Source: Chlorops oryzae (lineage: Eukaryota > Arthropoda > Insecta > Diptera > Chloropidae). Taken from it: a stretch of DNA of 64,000 nucleotides. A program made the position numbers and the translations under genes. Numbering within the stretch: position 1 is the first letter of the stretch; every line of letters begins with the position of its first letter. The notes beneath the pieces are model-generated. The model had not been told where the DNA came from, did not search any database, and was given only the letters and a program-made list of their open reading frames with translations. This document shows, piece by piece, positions 44,209 to 55,388 of this stretch. The stretch spans positions 71,592,398 to 71,656,397 of the forward strand of contig CM035808.1 of the NCBI GenBank assembly GCA_020466095.1, given 5' to 3'.

Positions 44209-44969
44209 AAGTCGGATGGCGGAGACAGGGACGCAAGGGGAAAGCGGATGGGATCGGTGGGAAATTGCACTCTGCGTTGCCGGCGAGCGCCTGATCTGGT
44301 GCCTCCGCTGCTATAGGTTCCTCGGACGGCTGACGTTGACGCTCTATAGTGGTGATTCGGTGGCGGCGATGGCGAGCGGGCGCGAGGCACGTGAGGTTGG
44401 GACGCTGAAGTGGCTCGATATCGCTCGGTGCTGGAGCAGTGGCGACGACGTCCCACCCTTGGGATTTCTGATGGCGAGCCAGCGTGACGATGTGTTGGCC
44501 TAAGGTCATCTTGGTGGCGGCGTGCCGAATAGGAGCGGTAGCGACGTCGGTGTGATCGGCGCCGGCGATTCGGAATCGCTGGACGATCTTCATCCCGGAC
44601 CCTCCGGGGCTGCCACGGGCCGGAATCCATGGGCGACGGCGATCGAAGCGTCTGGTGGAGGAGCGTGTGATGCTGCTCGCCACAAAGCTTGCAACTTTTC
44701 TCCGAAACGCAATCCCTCCGGAGATGGGATGGTGATAGGCAGCGGAAGCAGCATTTGGATTGCTGGGTCATCAGCAATCGTTTTTCAACGACCCAGCGGC
44801 GGAAGCGGCGACAGTGACTCAGACCGTGTGCCCTATCGCACACCACACATGCCCGTCGTCCTTCCATGGCACTCTGAAATGAATAGGAGACACGAATGAG
44901 CAGATGCGAAATGATAAACAAAGAGAGGGGGAGGGGGAGTTTTGCGAAGGGATGAGGACTACTAGTCAT
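44199..44969 (-). CDS. BEL ORF3, zinc-knuckle and arginine-rich protein
   Basis: An intact 256-residue frame in the env position. Its ATG overlaps the pol TGA as ATGA, implying reinitiation. A hydrophobic N-terminus (LPLPLSLFIISHLLI, about 11-25) could be a signal or anchor, unless translation starts at a later Met (MEGRR, residue 35). Cysteine motifs follow: CVVCDRAHGLSHC, CCFRCLSPSHLRRDC and CKLCGEQHHTLLH, the same layout as BEL gag zinc regions. The C-terminal half is basic and Arg/Ser-rich (RNRRRRSHRRRYRSYSARR). Nucleic-acid binding is likely; function unknown. It could be a duplicated gag zinc region. The frame runs into the start of the 3' LTR. Confidence 0.75.
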   Translation of the reverse strand: MTSSPHPFAKLPLPLSLFIISHLLIRVSYSFQSAMEGRRACVVCDRAHGLSHCRRFRRWVVEKRLLMTQQSKCCFRCLSPSHLRRDCVSEKSCKLCGEQHHTLLHQTLRSPSPMDSGPWQPRRVRDEDRPAIPNRRRRSHRRRYRSYSARRHQDDLRPTHRHAGSPSEIPRVGRRRHCSSTERYRATSASQPHVPRARSPSPPPNHHYRASTSAVRGTYSSGGTRSGARRQRRVQFPTDPIRFPLASLSPPSDFGR

Positions 44970-45529
44970 AAGGTTTCTGGCAATTCGACTGGCAACAGAC
45001 AGAGCTTTGTAATCGGCCTTGTGATGATACCAAATTGTGTTTTTACGTCGACAATGCGCACAAGACCATCATCCCCCGGGTGGACTTGAACGATCTTTCC
45101 TTTTCTCCACTCAAATGGGGGCAGCTGAGCATCCAGGAGGACGACGAAATTGCCAACCTTTTAATTCGGCTGCGGCATCTTCCATTTATCTCTCTTAACA
45201 TGTAGATTAAGTAGATATTCCATTTTCCACCGTTGAGCGAAGCGGTGATGTAGAATTTTTACTTTCTCCCATCGCGTAGTGAGCGGCAAATCAGCATGTG
45301 ATTCTTCAGGCCAAGCGGTAAGTGGTGCTCCTCGGAGGAAGTGCCCAGGTGTCAGTGCTAATAGGTCGGAAGGATCATCTGACATTGGCGTGAGCGGACG
45401 CGAGTTCAAGACTCCTTCGATTCGTGCCAGCAATGTGGCGAATTCTTCAAACGAGAATTTGTGCGGACCAGCTACCTTGACGAAGTGGATCTTGAAGCTT
45501 TTAACCGCCGCCTCCCACAATCCGCCCAT
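44966..45529 (-). pseudogene. BEL copy A pol C-terminus (DUF5641-type)
   Basis: Contains [16 protein letters not shown] (with the catalytic-region Glu), [20 protein letters not shown] and HFAR-type basic sequence. A TAA at 45,161-45,163 interrupts it, but the frame runs on with FVVLLDAQLPPFEWRKGK to TGA 44,966-44,968. That final TGA overlaps the ORF3 ATG. Confidence 0.85.
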
Positions 45530-45559
45530 ATGAGGTGCGTGGGGCGGGATCAGATGCCA

Positions 45560-46405
45560 TTAGAATCCTTGCAGGGAATATTTCTGTTGAAGGTCGTCAG
45601 CAGCACGCGAAAGGAATTTGGCGAATTCGGCATTTAAAGCATTTTTGGCTCCAATGAAATTTCGGCCGTTGTCGGAGAAAATTCTCTTAGGGAGTCCCCG
45701 GCGCCCTATGAATCGATCGAATGCGGCTCGGAACGACATAGTGGACAACTCCGAGCATAATTCGAGGTGAACCGCCTTAGTGGCGAAACACACAAATACG
45801 CAGACGTAGCCCTTGAGATATGGTGCTGTTCGAAGAGTGAAGGCTTTGATATCAAACGGTCCGCCAAAGTCGACGCCGGTATGCGTAAACGGTAGTGACA
45901 ACGTTGATCTTTCAGCTGGCAGAGCGGCCATCATCTGAGTCTTCACTCGTTGCTTATGGATGGTGCACGTATGACAGCGAGTGATGCAGCTCTTTATTTT
46001 TCGTTTTAATCGCGCGATGTAAAAATTCTGTCGCACCATGCGAAACATGAGCTGAGCGCCGCCATGCAGAAGCGTTTTATGTGCGAAGTCCAAATACAAG
46101 CGGCAAAACGTGGAGGCGGCAGGTATGATGATCGGATATCTCTCGTCTATCGTAAGATCTGCATGCATAAGCCGGCCATTGACGCGCAGCAGCCCATCAT
46201 CGTCAAGCATAGGGTTCAGCGATAACAGCTCGCTCTTCTTTCCGAGTGGTTTTCCTTCACTGAGATCCTGATACTCGAGTGGATAATGAAATGTTTGTGA
46301 AAATAAAATTAAACTATTTCTCACCATCGTCAGCTCATCTTGTAACAGTATAAGTGTGTTGGGACTTGGTACCATCTCTCTTCGCGCTTGTCTATAGAAA
46401 CGCAT
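45560..46405 (-). pseudogene. BEL copy A integrase
   Basis: Contains the BEL linker PLGKKSELLSLNPMLDDDG, the zinc site HKTLLHGGAQLMF plus CITRCHTCTIHKQR, and the catalytic motifs THTGVDFGGPF and FSDNGRNFIGA. TAA at 45,560-45,562 lies just before the third catalytic region ([11 protein letters not shown]), which continues in the same frame at 45,529. Confidence 0.9.
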
Positions 46406-46572
46406 TACGTAGCCGATGACTCGAAGCGCTCGATCATATGATGAAAATCTGGCGAGAACGTCTTCCGATTCTGTAATGTTGGGGATGATGGGGGTTCAAA
46501 CTGAGGTCATTTTTCTGGCACTGGCACACGGATTCTACGAGCCATGACAGTCCTTGCCACCAAAGCGAATTT

Positions 46573-47235
46573 TCACAGGCGCCATGGAGTGTTGCCAACG
46601 TTGGTCAGAATTTCGGAAATTCGATTGGTGACGTAAGTTTTCCATGCATTCGGAGGACGTTTCAGCCATGCCAGGACGATCGAGGCGTCTGACCATAGAA
46701 CCGTTTGATGTTCGTGAATATGAAGCTGAGCGTTGATCGATTTAATTAGTCTGCACAGAAGAACGGCGGCGCAGAGCTCGAGGCGCGGTAGGCTGACAGT
46801 TTGCAACGGAGCCACCTTAGATTTCGCCGTAAGCAAGTGAGCATAAACTTGGTTAGGACTCTCGATGCGGAGGTAGAGTGCTGCATAGTATGCTCGCTCC
46901 GATGCATCGCAGAATCCGTGGAGCTGAACTGTGACCGTAGGATCGTAGTGCACCAATCTCGGAATTTGAATTTGCTCGATGAATGCCAAATCAATGACGA
47001 AAGCGATCCAGCGTTCCAAAGCCTCATTCAACACCCGCTGATCCCATTCAGTGCCTTCGAGCCACAGCTGTTGCATAAGAACCTTGGCGCGGATGATGAT
47101 CGGCTTAAGCCATCCTGCTGGGTCGAATAGTTTTGCGATATCAGACAAAATTTGTCGCTTGGTCGTCGACGACGCAGCAGAATGAGTACTTAATTTGTAT
47201 GAAAACCGATCAGCAATGGCATTCCAGCGGATCCC
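46573..47235 (-). pseudogene. BEL copy A RNase H
   Basis: Begins with SDIAKLFDPAGWLKP, followed by the RNase H motifs HGFCDASERAYYAALYLR, SLPRLELCAAVLLCRL and LWSDASIVLAWLK. A TGA at 46,573-46,575 follows GNTPWRL. A 34-bp deletion near 46,478, absent from copy B, shifts the frame before the integrase. Confidence 0.9.
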
Positions 47236-48483
47236 CTACATTTTTGCGTCGCTGGCAGATTTAAATTTCAAAAATTCGGCATCCAGCAGGTGTGAAGATG
47301 CGATATCCTTTAATAGTTCGACATGATTCGCGGTCATCTTCTTCAACGGAAATCCCGCAGAGCCGAGCGTGCGAATGAGTTGCGTTTTTGCTGTACATGC
47401 CGCTTCGAGTGTATGGCCGCCTGATAGGACGTCGTCGACGTACGTTTCTTTCTTCAAAATGAATGCTGCTTGAGGAGCGTCGTGCGCCGAGTCGTTTGCT
47501 AATTGATGAAGCGTACGAATGGCCAAATATGGAGCACAGTTGACTCCAAACGTCACAGTTTTCAATTCATAATCCTTGACCGGTCCAGTCTCTTCCTCGC
47601 GAAATAGGATGCGTTGAAATGCTCGATCCTCTTCACGCACCTGTATCTGTCGATACATCTTCTCTATGTCGCCGTTAAACACGAATCGATAGAGCCTCCA
47701 GTTCAGCAAAAGGATGACCAAATCCGCTTGGAGCACCGGTCCGACATGAAGCACATCGTTCAACGATAAGGATGACGAGGTTTTCTGTGACGCATTGAAA
47801 ACGACGCGCACTTTAATGGAGGTATTCTCTGGCTTCGTCACTGCATGATGGGGAAGATAAAAAGAAAGGAAATTATTGTCGTGTATAATTTCAGAATTGG
47901 AGCATGGCTCCATGTGATCATATTGTAGATACTCTGCTAACACGGAGTTATAAGTGTCGCGCATAAGAGGCTGCTTCGCAAGTCTTCTCTCCAGGCTCTG
48001 GTAATGCGTCAGCGCTCCGAATCGCGATGCACCTAAGCGTAAGGCGGATTTGGAAAATTTGAGCTTAAATGGTAGACGTACGACATATCTACCTTCGGAA
48101 TTCTTAGCGGTGGTTTGAGCATAAAGCTCTTCACAATAAACGTCCTCTGAAAGAGGCGAAGGGGAATGTGGAACCTCTTCTTGTTCCCAAAACGATTTCA
48201 GCAGCTCGGAGAGCGACTCATGGTTGCCTCCAGAGGAGATCTGCGTCGTAAACGCTTCGGTGGATTCGCTGGCGATGGGCCCACTCAAATACCACCCGAA
48301 CACTGAATTTTGTGCTACGAGACTCCCTCCGACATTCATTTTGACTCCAGGTCGTAGTAATTTAGGCATAATATCGGAGCCGATGACCATATCGATGCGG
48401 CCTGGATTCATGAAGTGGGGGTCGGCGAGCTCAAGCGATGAAAGTTCTTGGGGATCCATGTTGGAGACCCGTTTGGCTGGAAG
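47236..48483 (-). pseudogene. BEL copy A reverse transcriptase
   Basis: The same frame continues beyond the TAG to 47,236. It begins with SSLELADPHFMNPGRIDMVI, then FLSFYLPHHAVTKPENTS, RVVFNASQKTSSSLSLND, FNGDIEKMYRQIQV and the catalytic YVDD (TYVDDVLSGGH). TAG at 47,236-47,238 ends this piece, but homology carries on in frame. Confidence 0.9.
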
Positions 48484-50132
48484 CTAATTTGTCAACTTTG
48501 GTAACACAACGGCGTCGATCTGATCCTCGAACGTAGATCGAGGCAATGCGAGCATGATGGAACACTCTTTTTTTGCAACTTGGGTGCACTGACCGCCCAT
48601 ACCGGATACGTTGCACACTTTGGGCGTAGTTGGAAGAATCGATTGGAGCTGCATCCGTTCCGTAATAAATGTCCTTTGAGACCCTTGGTCGAGAAGCGCT
48701 CGCACTAAAAAGCGCTCTCCTTGATGCAATATGTGTGTGAGCGCGGTCGGCAAAAGTACTTGCGCCTGGCTAATCGATACGTGCGCATGTGCTTGCAAAG
48801 TAGAGGATCCGTTGGCGATTACAAAATTCGAAGTCTTCGGTGGCGCGGAAGCCTGCGCCGGATGGCTCGTCGTAGACGGGCCGTCAGCCTGAAGAGGCGT
48901 CGGGGTGGTTGAAGATCCTTGACCCTTTTGTGTAGCCGTTGGTTTCGGAAAATGAAGAAGCGTACGATGCAATTTTTTGCACTTTGCGCAACAGAAGGCA
49001 CTATTACACTTTGCCTTCTGATGACCAGCCGAAAGGCAGTTGAGACATCGATGGTGCTGCGAAACAGCTTGGACACGTTCGTCGACCGACATATTGAGAA
49101 ACACATCACATTGGCGTAGAGGATGGTTGCCGCGACAGAGGACGCAGACTCCATTGGTCCGCTCTTGGGCGAGAAACACGTTCGTCGAAGGCACTTCGGG
49201 TTTTACAGCGGGATGGGGAGCCTCCAATGCATTAAAGCTGGAAAGGCGTTCAACAACTTCATATCGCTTAGTCAAAAAGGCATTCATTTGTGGCCACGTT
49301 GGCACCTCTCGATGTGACGCCAATGACTGTTCCCAATGTGCGATCGTTTGCGCCGGAAGACGCCTGGAACAGAAATGAACGAGCAGGGCATTCAAAATAT
49401 CCACGACTCCATGACTCTTCAGCATCTTGAGGCAATCGTTGACGGTTGTTTGTATGCTCAGGATTCCTTCCGGCGTTTCATCTTGGATAGCAGGCAGGTC
49501 GAATAAATTTTTTAATTGATGATCGACGAGGATGCGTTTGTTCTCATATCGCGCCTTAAGAGCCTCCCACGCATTCGTAAAGTTGTCGCCACACAGCGGA
49601 TAGCCTTTAACGATAGCACCCGCTGCTCCCGTCGTCTTGCTGAGAAGATGGTATAACTTTTGCACTGGTGGCAGCCGAGGGTGTTTGACGTTAGCCGCGG
49701 TGAACATGTCTCGAAATGCTGGCCATTCACTATAGCCACCAGCAAAAACTTCAGTATCACACGGTGGTACCCTGATGAAATTGTCTTCTCCATGGAAGTC
49801 GTTAGGTGGAGGGGTCGACCGAGTGCTCGACAGCGGTGGATGTTGGGGGGTGTTTTCTCGTAGCATCTCCTGAAGCTTGGCTCTGGCTATCATCTGAAGA
49901 TCGCGACACTCGTGATAACTAATTTCAGCAGAATCGGCCGCATCCGGACTCCAGGCTCCTTTCTCGACCGCTGCTCGATACGTTTGACGCACTTAATTCC
50001 AATCGTACACCAGTTGTTCGATTTTAAGCTCCAGCAATTGCTCGGTTTGATTCATCGGATCGCTGTTCATAGCTGCATCACACATGCTCTTGAGTTCAGT
50101 ATCCGCGGAGTTAAAATGCCGTAAGGGATCCA
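48484..50132 (-). pseudogene. BEL copy A gag and protease
   Basis: Starts MDPLRHFNSADTELKS at 50,132; a TAA at about 49,993-49,995 interrupts the frame, and 502 further codons stay open to TAG 48,484-48,486. DUF1759-like gag lies at about 49,180-49,800. Zinc-binding motifs CVLCRGNHPLRQC, CLNCLSAGHQKAKC and CAKCKKLHRTLLH follow, then the protease ALLDQGSQRTFITE, with DQGS in place of the common DSGS. Both stops are shared with copy B, so they pre-date the duplication. Confidence 0.9.
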
Positions 50133-51355
50133 TATTGTTTACGGATGTTGATCAAGAAACCCGATTCTAACGAGATGACTGTCCTGTGTTCAACGCAAGC
50201 TCGGTCAAATTCACCGTAAAAAATTAAAGTGAACTTAAATTATCGCCGGCTTTTGATGTGAACTGGATGCCTGTGTGAAAAAGAGATAAAAACCTCGGCC
50301 GAAAAGGAACAATACAAGTTATAGAACGGCAACCGCAGTGCGTATATGCGACCAATGCCTACCGTAGCGTACCTCAAATTTGTTTACCTTAACCTTCGCA
50401 ACACTCCACAAATTTCCTGCAACCCCAAATTCAATTAAAGAAAACCAAATCGTTTCAATATAATAAATAAAATCACCACAAGGTCCAAACTTCAATACTT
50501 TTATTTATTCGCAAAGGTTTTGTCTAAAATCATCTGTTTTCAAATTCGATTTAATTGCTTTGTTCGAAAAGCAAAGCTTGCATACAAATTTCACAACTCC
50601 CTGCGTGACCGACTTCTGTATGCAGTGATAGCAGCGCACCAATATCGACGCATATACCTAGGTGCTGTAGAATGCACGGATACGTTACCGACCGTCAAAC
50701 AGTTTCTAATTTCGAGCATACACGCTTGGTCGATATATGTTCAATGTTCGATCGCTATCGCAACTTTCGACACACTGTGGCGAAGCTGACCTACGCAATA
50801 ACTAGTGTGCTTTTCACGATGCACATATGTATATGTATATATATGTAGGTGTGTCAGTTCGCATGCACGGGCGCTTGCTACGGACAATTGCGCGGTGTTC
50901 TTTGTTCGAACGCACAGCGAAACTCTCACGCAGAAAGAGCAAATAAAGCAATAAACGTAAGGCCCTTCAGAGAGCCGAAAAGAGGGATAAAAAACCAATT
51001 CGCTCGCCGGCCGGCTCTCTCTCTTCGTTCTCAACTACCGGGAACGAGAAAATGACAACTAGACCGCACGTCGCCTGGCTACTTTGTTGCTGTTGTAGTC
51101 ACACTATTGTGCCTTGCCAAAAAAAACCACCGTTTACACTGGCAGGCAAACTGGTATGCTAGTAATATGAAGTGCTGTAGTCGAGGGGAAAGGGGGATCG
51201 TCCACGCTTCTAATGCGTGCTATCCTGCATGTGCTGTGACCGCTAGTCGGTGCCCTTGAAACTGTACCGGGGCGACTGAAGGTCAGAGGCGTGAGGCACG
51301 TGGCGCACTTTCTCACTTCCTACTAAGATTGGTCCACCGGAGCCGATTCCAGGCT
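50133..51355 (-). other. Long 5' leader of BEL copy A
   Basis: About 1.2 kb between primer site and gag without a conserved frame. This is longer than most BEL leaders. It includes a TATATG-rich stretch near 50,825-50,850 and a TCTC run near 51,017, which is two repeats shorter than in copy B. Confidence 0.55.
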
Positions 51356-51373
51356 CCTGGCACGGGATCGCCA
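51356..51373 (-). other. BEL copy A primer binding site
   Basis: TGGCGATCCCGTGCCAGG on the minus strand, two bases from the LTR. The tRNA was not identified. The same site recurs at 58,266-58,283 in copy B. Confidence 0.65.
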
Positions 51374-51375
51374 AA

Positions 51376-51801
51376 TGTTGAAGTGAGGGAGAGTAAGAGC
51401 CAACGTACCTGTTTGTGCTGACGATGAAGTTTCTCGTAGCGGCTGTGATGTTGGGTTGGCGGTTGCACGGCGCGAATGATATTTTTTGTTCACAATTTTG
51501 TTTGTTTTTGAAAAAAAAATAAGGATTATATTTGGCCTTCGTGGCAAATGAAAAATGTAAATGAAATTGGCCTTCGTGGCGATGGAAAATGTAAAAAAAA
51601 ATTATGTTTGGCCTTCGTGGAGATTTTTGTTTTGTTTTTTTTTTTTTCACTTAAATTTATATTTTTCCCTTTTTTTTGTAAGTTCAGTTCACGAATGAGA
51701 TTTGGTTTTTTTCTTTCTTTTTTTTGCGTTTATATTTTGAATTTTAAATTTTAAATACTGCGAATTTGCGGAGCGGCGAATGAAGAGCGCGTTAACGACC
51801 A
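51376..51801 (-). repeat. BEL copy A 5' LTR
   Basis: 426 bp, same ends as the 3' LTR. It is nearly identical to the third LTR at 58,286-58,711, supporting the duplication. Confidence 0.9.
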
Positions 51802-52114
51802 AAGAAGGGTGACGAGCCGTCGCTGGAGTTCGAGCTGTTGAACCAGAGAGAGAGCAAGGTTTCGTTAAAAAAGTTCTTATTAATGGCTCGTCTCCATTGG
51901 GGCTACGGCGAAAACCGGACACTCTTTTTCTACTGTCCGCGTCAACAGTACTACTGACAAATTATGCCCTTCGCAATGCAAACCGCTACAGACAATTAAC
52001 ATTGCTTGTCATTGCAAAACCACCAATAGTGGAGACAAACAATAGACATATTATTGACGAGGGAACCATTATGAAGGCATTTATTTTAGTACGTCAATAG
52101 CAAGAGACATTCGT

Positions 52115-52191
52115 GTGCCTATGGTGGCTCAATGCTAGAGTGCTTGCCTTGAGCTCTGAAGATTGCGGGTTCAAATATCGCGCGAGCACTG
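52115..52191 (+). repeat. tRNA-like SINE head, block A
   Basis: Plus strand: A-box-like TGGTGGCTCAATGCTAGAGT and B-box GCGGGTTCAAATATCGC about 45 bases on, followed by a T-rich stretch at 52,196. It lies beyond the BEL LTR in the flank of block A. Confidence 0.55.
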
Positions 52192-52256
52192 TAATTTTTT
52201 TTTTGTTTATTTTTTTATTTATTAACTTTTTTTAAAGTAAATAATAGTTTAAAAAT

Positions 52257-52430
52257 TGGCGTGAGAGGACGCGAGTTCAAGACTCCTTCGATTCGTGCCA
52301 GCAATGTGGCGAATTCTTCAAACGAGAATTTGTGCGGACCAGCTACCTTGACGAAGTGGATCTTGAAGCTTTTAACCGCCGCCTCCCACAATCCGCCCAT
52401 ATGAGGTGCGTGGGGCGGGATCAGATGCCA
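52257..52430 (-). pseudogene. BEL copy B pol C-terminus, truncated at the joint
   Basis: Begins like copy A ([16 protein letters not shown]) but after LNSRPLTP runs into the SINE flank of block A at 52,256, giving a short foreign tail. It marks the duplication breakpoint. Confidence 0.85.
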
Positions 52431-53300
52431 TTAGAATCCTTGCAGGGAATATTTCTGTTGAAGGTCGTCAGCAGCACGCGAAAGGAATTTGGCGAATTCG
52501 GCATTTAAAGCATTTTTGGCTCCAATGAAATTTCGGCCGTTGTCGGAGAAAATTCTCTTAGGGAGTCCCCGGCGCCCTATGAATCGATCGAATGCGGCTC
52601 GGAACGACATAGTGGACAACTCCGAGCATAATTCGAGGTGAACCGCCTTAGTGGCGAAACACACAAATACGCAGACGTAGCCCTTGAGATATGGTGCTGT
52701 TCGAAGAGTGAAGGCTTTGATATCAAACGGTCCGCCAAAGTCGACGCCGGTATGCGTAAACGGTAGTGACAACGTTGATCTTTCAGCTGGCAGAGCGGCC
52801 ATCATCTGAGTCTTCACTCATTGCTTATGGATGGTGCACGTATGACAGCGAGTGATGCAGCTCTTTATTTTTCGTTTTAATCGCGCGATGTAAAAATTCT
52901 GTCGCACCATGCGAAACATGAGCTGAGCGCCGCCATGCAGAAGCGTTTTATGTGCGAAGTCCAAATACAAGCGGCAAAACGTGGAGGCGGCAGGTATGAT
53001 GATCGTATATCTCTCGTCTATCGTAAGATCTGCATGCATAAGCCGGCCATTGACGCGCAGCAGCCCATCATCGTCAAGCATAGGGTTCAGCGATAACAGC
53101 TCGCTCTTCTTTCCGAGTGGTTTTCCTTCACTGAGATCCTGATACTCGAGTGGATAATGAAATGTTTGTGAAAATAAAATTAAACTATTTCTCACCATCG
53201 TCAGCTCATCTTGTAACAGTATAAGTGTGTTGGGACTTGGTACCATCTCTCTTCGCGCTTGTCTATAGAAACGCATTACGTAGCCGATGACTCGAAGCAC
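52431..53300 (-). pseudogene. BEL copy B integrase
   Basis: As in copy A, but with an extra stop (CGA to TGA at about 52,818-52,820, after CHTCTIHKQ). Unlike copy A, the linker upstream retains the 34 bp (about 53,349-53,382), so the RNase H to integrase frame is preserved here. Confidence 0.88.
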
Positions 53301-53477
53301 TCGATCATATGATGAAAATCTGGCGAGAACGTCTTCCGATTCTGTAATGACGGTGAATGCGGGCCCCTTCCGCTCTTCAAGGGTTGGGGATGATGGGGGT
53401 TCAAACTGAGGTCATTTTTCTGGCACTGGCACACGGATTCTACGAGCCATGACAGTCCTTGCCACCAAAGCGAATTT

Positions 53478-54140
53478 TCACAGGCGCCATGGAGTGTTGC
53501 CAACGTTGGTCAGAATTTCGGAAATTCGATTGGTGACGTAAGTTTTCCATGCATTCGGAGGACGTTTCAGCCATGCCAGGACGATCGAGGCGTCTGACCA
53601 TAGAACCGTTTGATGTTCGTGAATATGAAGCTGAGCGTTGATCGATTTAATTAGTCTGCACAGAAGAACGGCGGCGCAGAGCTCGAGGCGCGGTAGGCTG
53701 ACAGTTTGCAACGGAGCCACCTTAGATTTCGCCGTAAGCAAGTGAGCATAAACTTGGTTAGGACTCTCGATGCGGAGGTAGAGTGCTGCACAGTATGCTC
53801 GCTCCGATGCATCGCAGAATCCGTGGAGCTGAACTGTGACCGTAGGATCGTAGTGCACCAATCTCGGAATTTGAATTTGCTCGATGAATGCCAAATCAAT
53901 GACGAAAGCGATCCAGCGTTCCAAAGCCTCATTCAACACCCGCTGATCCCATTCAGTGCCTTCGAGCCACAGCTGTTGCATAAGAACCTTGGCGCGGATG
54001 ATGATCGGCTTAAGCCATCCTGCTGGGTCGAATAGTTTTGCGATATCAGACAAAATTTGTCGCTTGGTCGTCGACGACGCAGCAGAATGAGTACTTAATT
54101 TGTATGAAAACCGATCAGCAATGGCATTCCAGCGGATCCC
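53478..54140 (-). pseudogene. BEL copy B RNase H
   Basis: Same as 46,573-47,235 with one substitution in the motif region (AYCAALYLR for AYYAALYLR). It ends in the same TGA. Confidence 0.88.
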
Positions 54141-55388
54141 CTACATTTTTGCGTCGCTGGCAGATTTAAATTTCAAAAATTCGGCATCCAGCAGGTGTGA
54201 AGATGCGATATCCTTTAATAGTTCGACATGATTCGCGGTCATCTTCTTCAACGGAAATCCCGCAGAGCCGAGCGTGCGAATGAGTTGCGTTTTTGCTGTA
54301 CATGCCGCTTCGAGTGTATGGCCGCCTGATAGGACGTCGTCGACGTACGTTTCTTTCTTCAAAATGAATGCTGCTTGAGGAGCGTCGTGCGCCGAGTCGT
54401 TTGCTAATTGATGAAGCGTACGAATGGCCAAATATGGAGCACAGTTGACTCCAAACGTCACAGTTTTCAATTCATAATCCTTGACCGGTCCAGTCTCTTC
54501 CTCGCGAAATAGGATGCGTTGAAATGCTCGATCCTCTTCACGCACCTGTATCTGTCGATACATCTTCTCTATGTCGCCGTTAAACACGAATCGATAGAGC
54601 CTCCAGTTCAGCAAAAGGATGACCAAATCCGCTTGGAGCACCGGTCCGACATGAAGCACATCGTTCAACGATAAGGATGACGAGGTTTTCTGTGACGCAT
54701 TGAAAACGACGCGCACTTTAATGGAGGTATTCTCTGGCTTCGTCACTGCATGATGGGGAAGATAAAAAGAAAGGAAATTATTGTCGTGTATAATTTCAGA
54801 ATTGGAGCATGGCTCCATGTGATCATATTTTAGATACTCTGCTAACACGGAGTTATAAGTGTCGCGCATAAGAGGCTGCTTCGCAAGTCTTCTCTCCAGG
54901 CTCTGGTAATGCGTCAGCGCTCCGAATCGCGATGCACCTAAGCGTAAGGCGGATTTGGAAAATTTGAGCTTAAATGGTAGACGTACGACATATCTACCTT
55001 CGGAATTCTTAGCGGTGGTTTGAGCATAAAGCTCTTCACAATAAACGTCCTCTGAAAGAGGCGAAGGGGAATGTGGAACCTCTTCTTGTTCCCAAAACGA
55101 TTCCAGCAGCTCGGAGAGCGACTCATGGTTGTCTCCAGAGGAGATCTGCGTCGTAAACGCTTCGGTGGATTCGCTGGCGATGGTCCCACTCAAATACCAC
55201 CCGAACACTGAATTTTGTGCTACGAGACTCCCTCCGACATTCATTTTGACTCCAGGTCGTAGTAATTTAGGCATAATATCGGAGCCGATGACCATATCGA
55301 TGCGGCCTGGATTCATGAAGTGGGGGTCGGCGAGCTCAAGCGATGAAAGTTCTTGGGGATCCATGTTGGAGACCCGTTTGGCTGGAAG
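54141..55388 (-). pseudogene. BEL copy B reverse transcriptase
   Basis: Same frame and length as copy A, including the YVDD motif and the bordering TAG codons. Four or so residue differences are visible (for example SGTIAS for SGPIAS, and LLESFW for LLKSFW). Confidence 0.88.

Larger units (their letters stand above)
43787..51801 (-). mobile_element. BEL/Pao element with extra ORF3 (copy A)
   Basis: LTR at 51,376-51,801 is the 5' LTR and 43,787-44,208 the 3' LTR of a minus-strand element of about 8 kb. Order right to left: LTR, primer site at 51,356-51,373, a 1.2-kb leader, gag-protease, RT, RNase H, integrase, DUF5641 region, ORF3, LTR. The polyprotein frame is largely continuous but has at least six in-frame stops and one 34-bp deletion. 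No matching target duplication was found at the two LTR outer edges, consistent with later rearrangement. Confidence 0.92.
45384..52254. repeat. Tandem duplication, block A
   Basis: A 6.87-kb segment repeated in the same orientation immediately to the right as block B. It covers BEL copy A from the integrase end to its 5' LTR, plus about 450 bp of flank with a tRNA-like SINE. The blocks differ by scattered substitutions, microsatellite length and a 34-bp segment missing here near 46,478. Confidence 0.9.

Noticed and set aside
44216..44899. Plus-strand frames at 44,216-44,503 and 44,522-44,899 as host genes
   Set aside because: They lie opposite the BEL ORF3, have no recognisable domain and reflect its high GC content.
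25603..50132. Many in-frame TAA, TAG and TGA codons within otherwise open element genes, suggesting recoding or a changed genetic code
   Set aside because: CkIIalpha uses normal codons and ends in TAG, and the stops occur at unrelated positions in each element. Substitutions in dead copies explain them; identical stops in BEL blocks A and B are due to the duplication.
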